64,000 nt of DNA from Burkholderia sp. HI2500 (lineage in GTDB: Bacteria > Pseudomonadota > Gammaproteobacteria > Burkholderiales > Burkholderiaceae), in contig NZ_NKFL01000006.1 of the NCBI RefSeq assembly GCF_002223055.1, positions 1,054,001 through 1,118,000 on the forward strand, in the 5' to 3' direction. A program made the translations under genes and the position numbers. Shown piece by piece: positions 63,885 through 64,000 of the stretch; the stretch's first letter is position 1; the number at the start of each line of letters is the position of its first letter. The notes below the pieces were generated by a model that was not told the origin of the DNA, did no database searches, and was given only the letters and a program-made list of their open reading frames with translations.

Positions 63885-63910
63885 AAGCCGGCGTCGCGTG
63901 ACGCCGGCGT
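63885..63910 (-). terminator. hairpin after the partial oxidoreductase gene
   Basis: A perfect 9-base stem (gccggcgtc / gacgccggc with a 4-base loop) at 63887-63908, about 30 bases beyond the stop of the partial minus-strand gene. It is followed on the minus strand only by ttgtgg, so the U-tract is weak. Confidence 0.42.
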
Positions 63911-63940
63911 GCAGCCGTTGTGTGTCGCCGTGCCGAGGCG

Positions 63941-64000
63941 TCAGGCCAGTTCGTCCGGGCCCACGCGCACGACGACCTTGCCGAAGTTCTTGCCGGCCAG
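63941..64000 (-). CDS. C-terminal fragment of an MDR/zinc-type NAD(P)-dependent oxidoreductase
   Basis: The window edge cuts this gene. The visible minus-strand end encodes LAGKNFGKVVVRVGPDELA and a TGA. The pattern Gly-Lys-x-x-Gly-Lys-Val-Val-Val is the usual last strand of medium-chain dehydrogenases and quinone oxidoreductases. Only 19 residues are seen, so the subfamily cannot be named. Confidence 0.65.
   Translation of the reverse strand: MAGKNFGKVVVRVGPDELA

Overview
The window is high-GC DNA (mostly well above 60% by eye) with gene content typical of a Burkholderia, probably a Burkholderia cepacia complex member and probably one of its accessory-rich secondary replicons. This assignment is inferred from gene families, codon bias and the ISNCY element, not from a database match.

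Region 1 (1-9898) is a guanidine-utilisation locus. A guanidine-I (ykkC) riboswitch at 648-773 precedes a tight plus-strand operon: two DUF1989 proteins (carboxyguanidine deiminase subunits), a biotin-dependent urea/guanidine carboxylase, allophanate hydrolase, and the permease and ATPase of an ABC importer. A second guanidine-I riboswitch (85-199) lies on the minus strand and reads out of the window to the left, so the ligand appears to control two divergent transcripts. The importer has no substrate-binding protein here; it may be the gene behind the second riboswitch.

Region 2 (10016-20616) holds a VOC protein, a GlxA/AraC-type regulator divergent from a nitronate monooxygenase, and an SDR gene placed at the end of an RND efflux operon. 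The efflux locus has membrane-fusion and pump genes on the minus strand, an intervening TetR gene, and a divergent outer-membrane factor gene. Two related palindromes, one before each efflux transcript, look like TetR operators.

Region 3 (20617-22411) has a transposase remnant beside an intact ISNCY-type insertion sequence.

Region 4 (22570-54340) is a complete type VI secretion system. Read from its right-hand promoter region on the minus strand the order is tssJ-K-L-M-tagF-ppkA-tssA-B-C-hcp-tssE-F-G-clpV-vgrG, then a DUF6484 protein, a TPR protein, a PAAR-RHS effector with a YwqJ-like deaminase tip, and a YwqK/MORN-like immunity protein. Diverging on the plus strand are a TssQ-type lipoprotein and the FHA protein TagH. 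Kinase, FHA protein and TagF suggest threonine-phosphorylation control; no PppA phosphatase is visible. The effector end has lower GC, as expected of an exchangeable cargo cassette.

Region 5 (54395-64000) has a Cache-GGDEF diguanylate cyclase, an unusual AT-richer multi-pass membrane protein with an OmpA domain, and a redox group: an aldehyde (succinate-semialdehyde type) dehydrogenase, a tri-haem cytochrome c, a molybdopterin hydroxylase large subunit and its [2Fe-2S] partner, a small ABM-fold monooxygenase, and the C-terminal end of an MDR oxidoreductase cut by the window edge.
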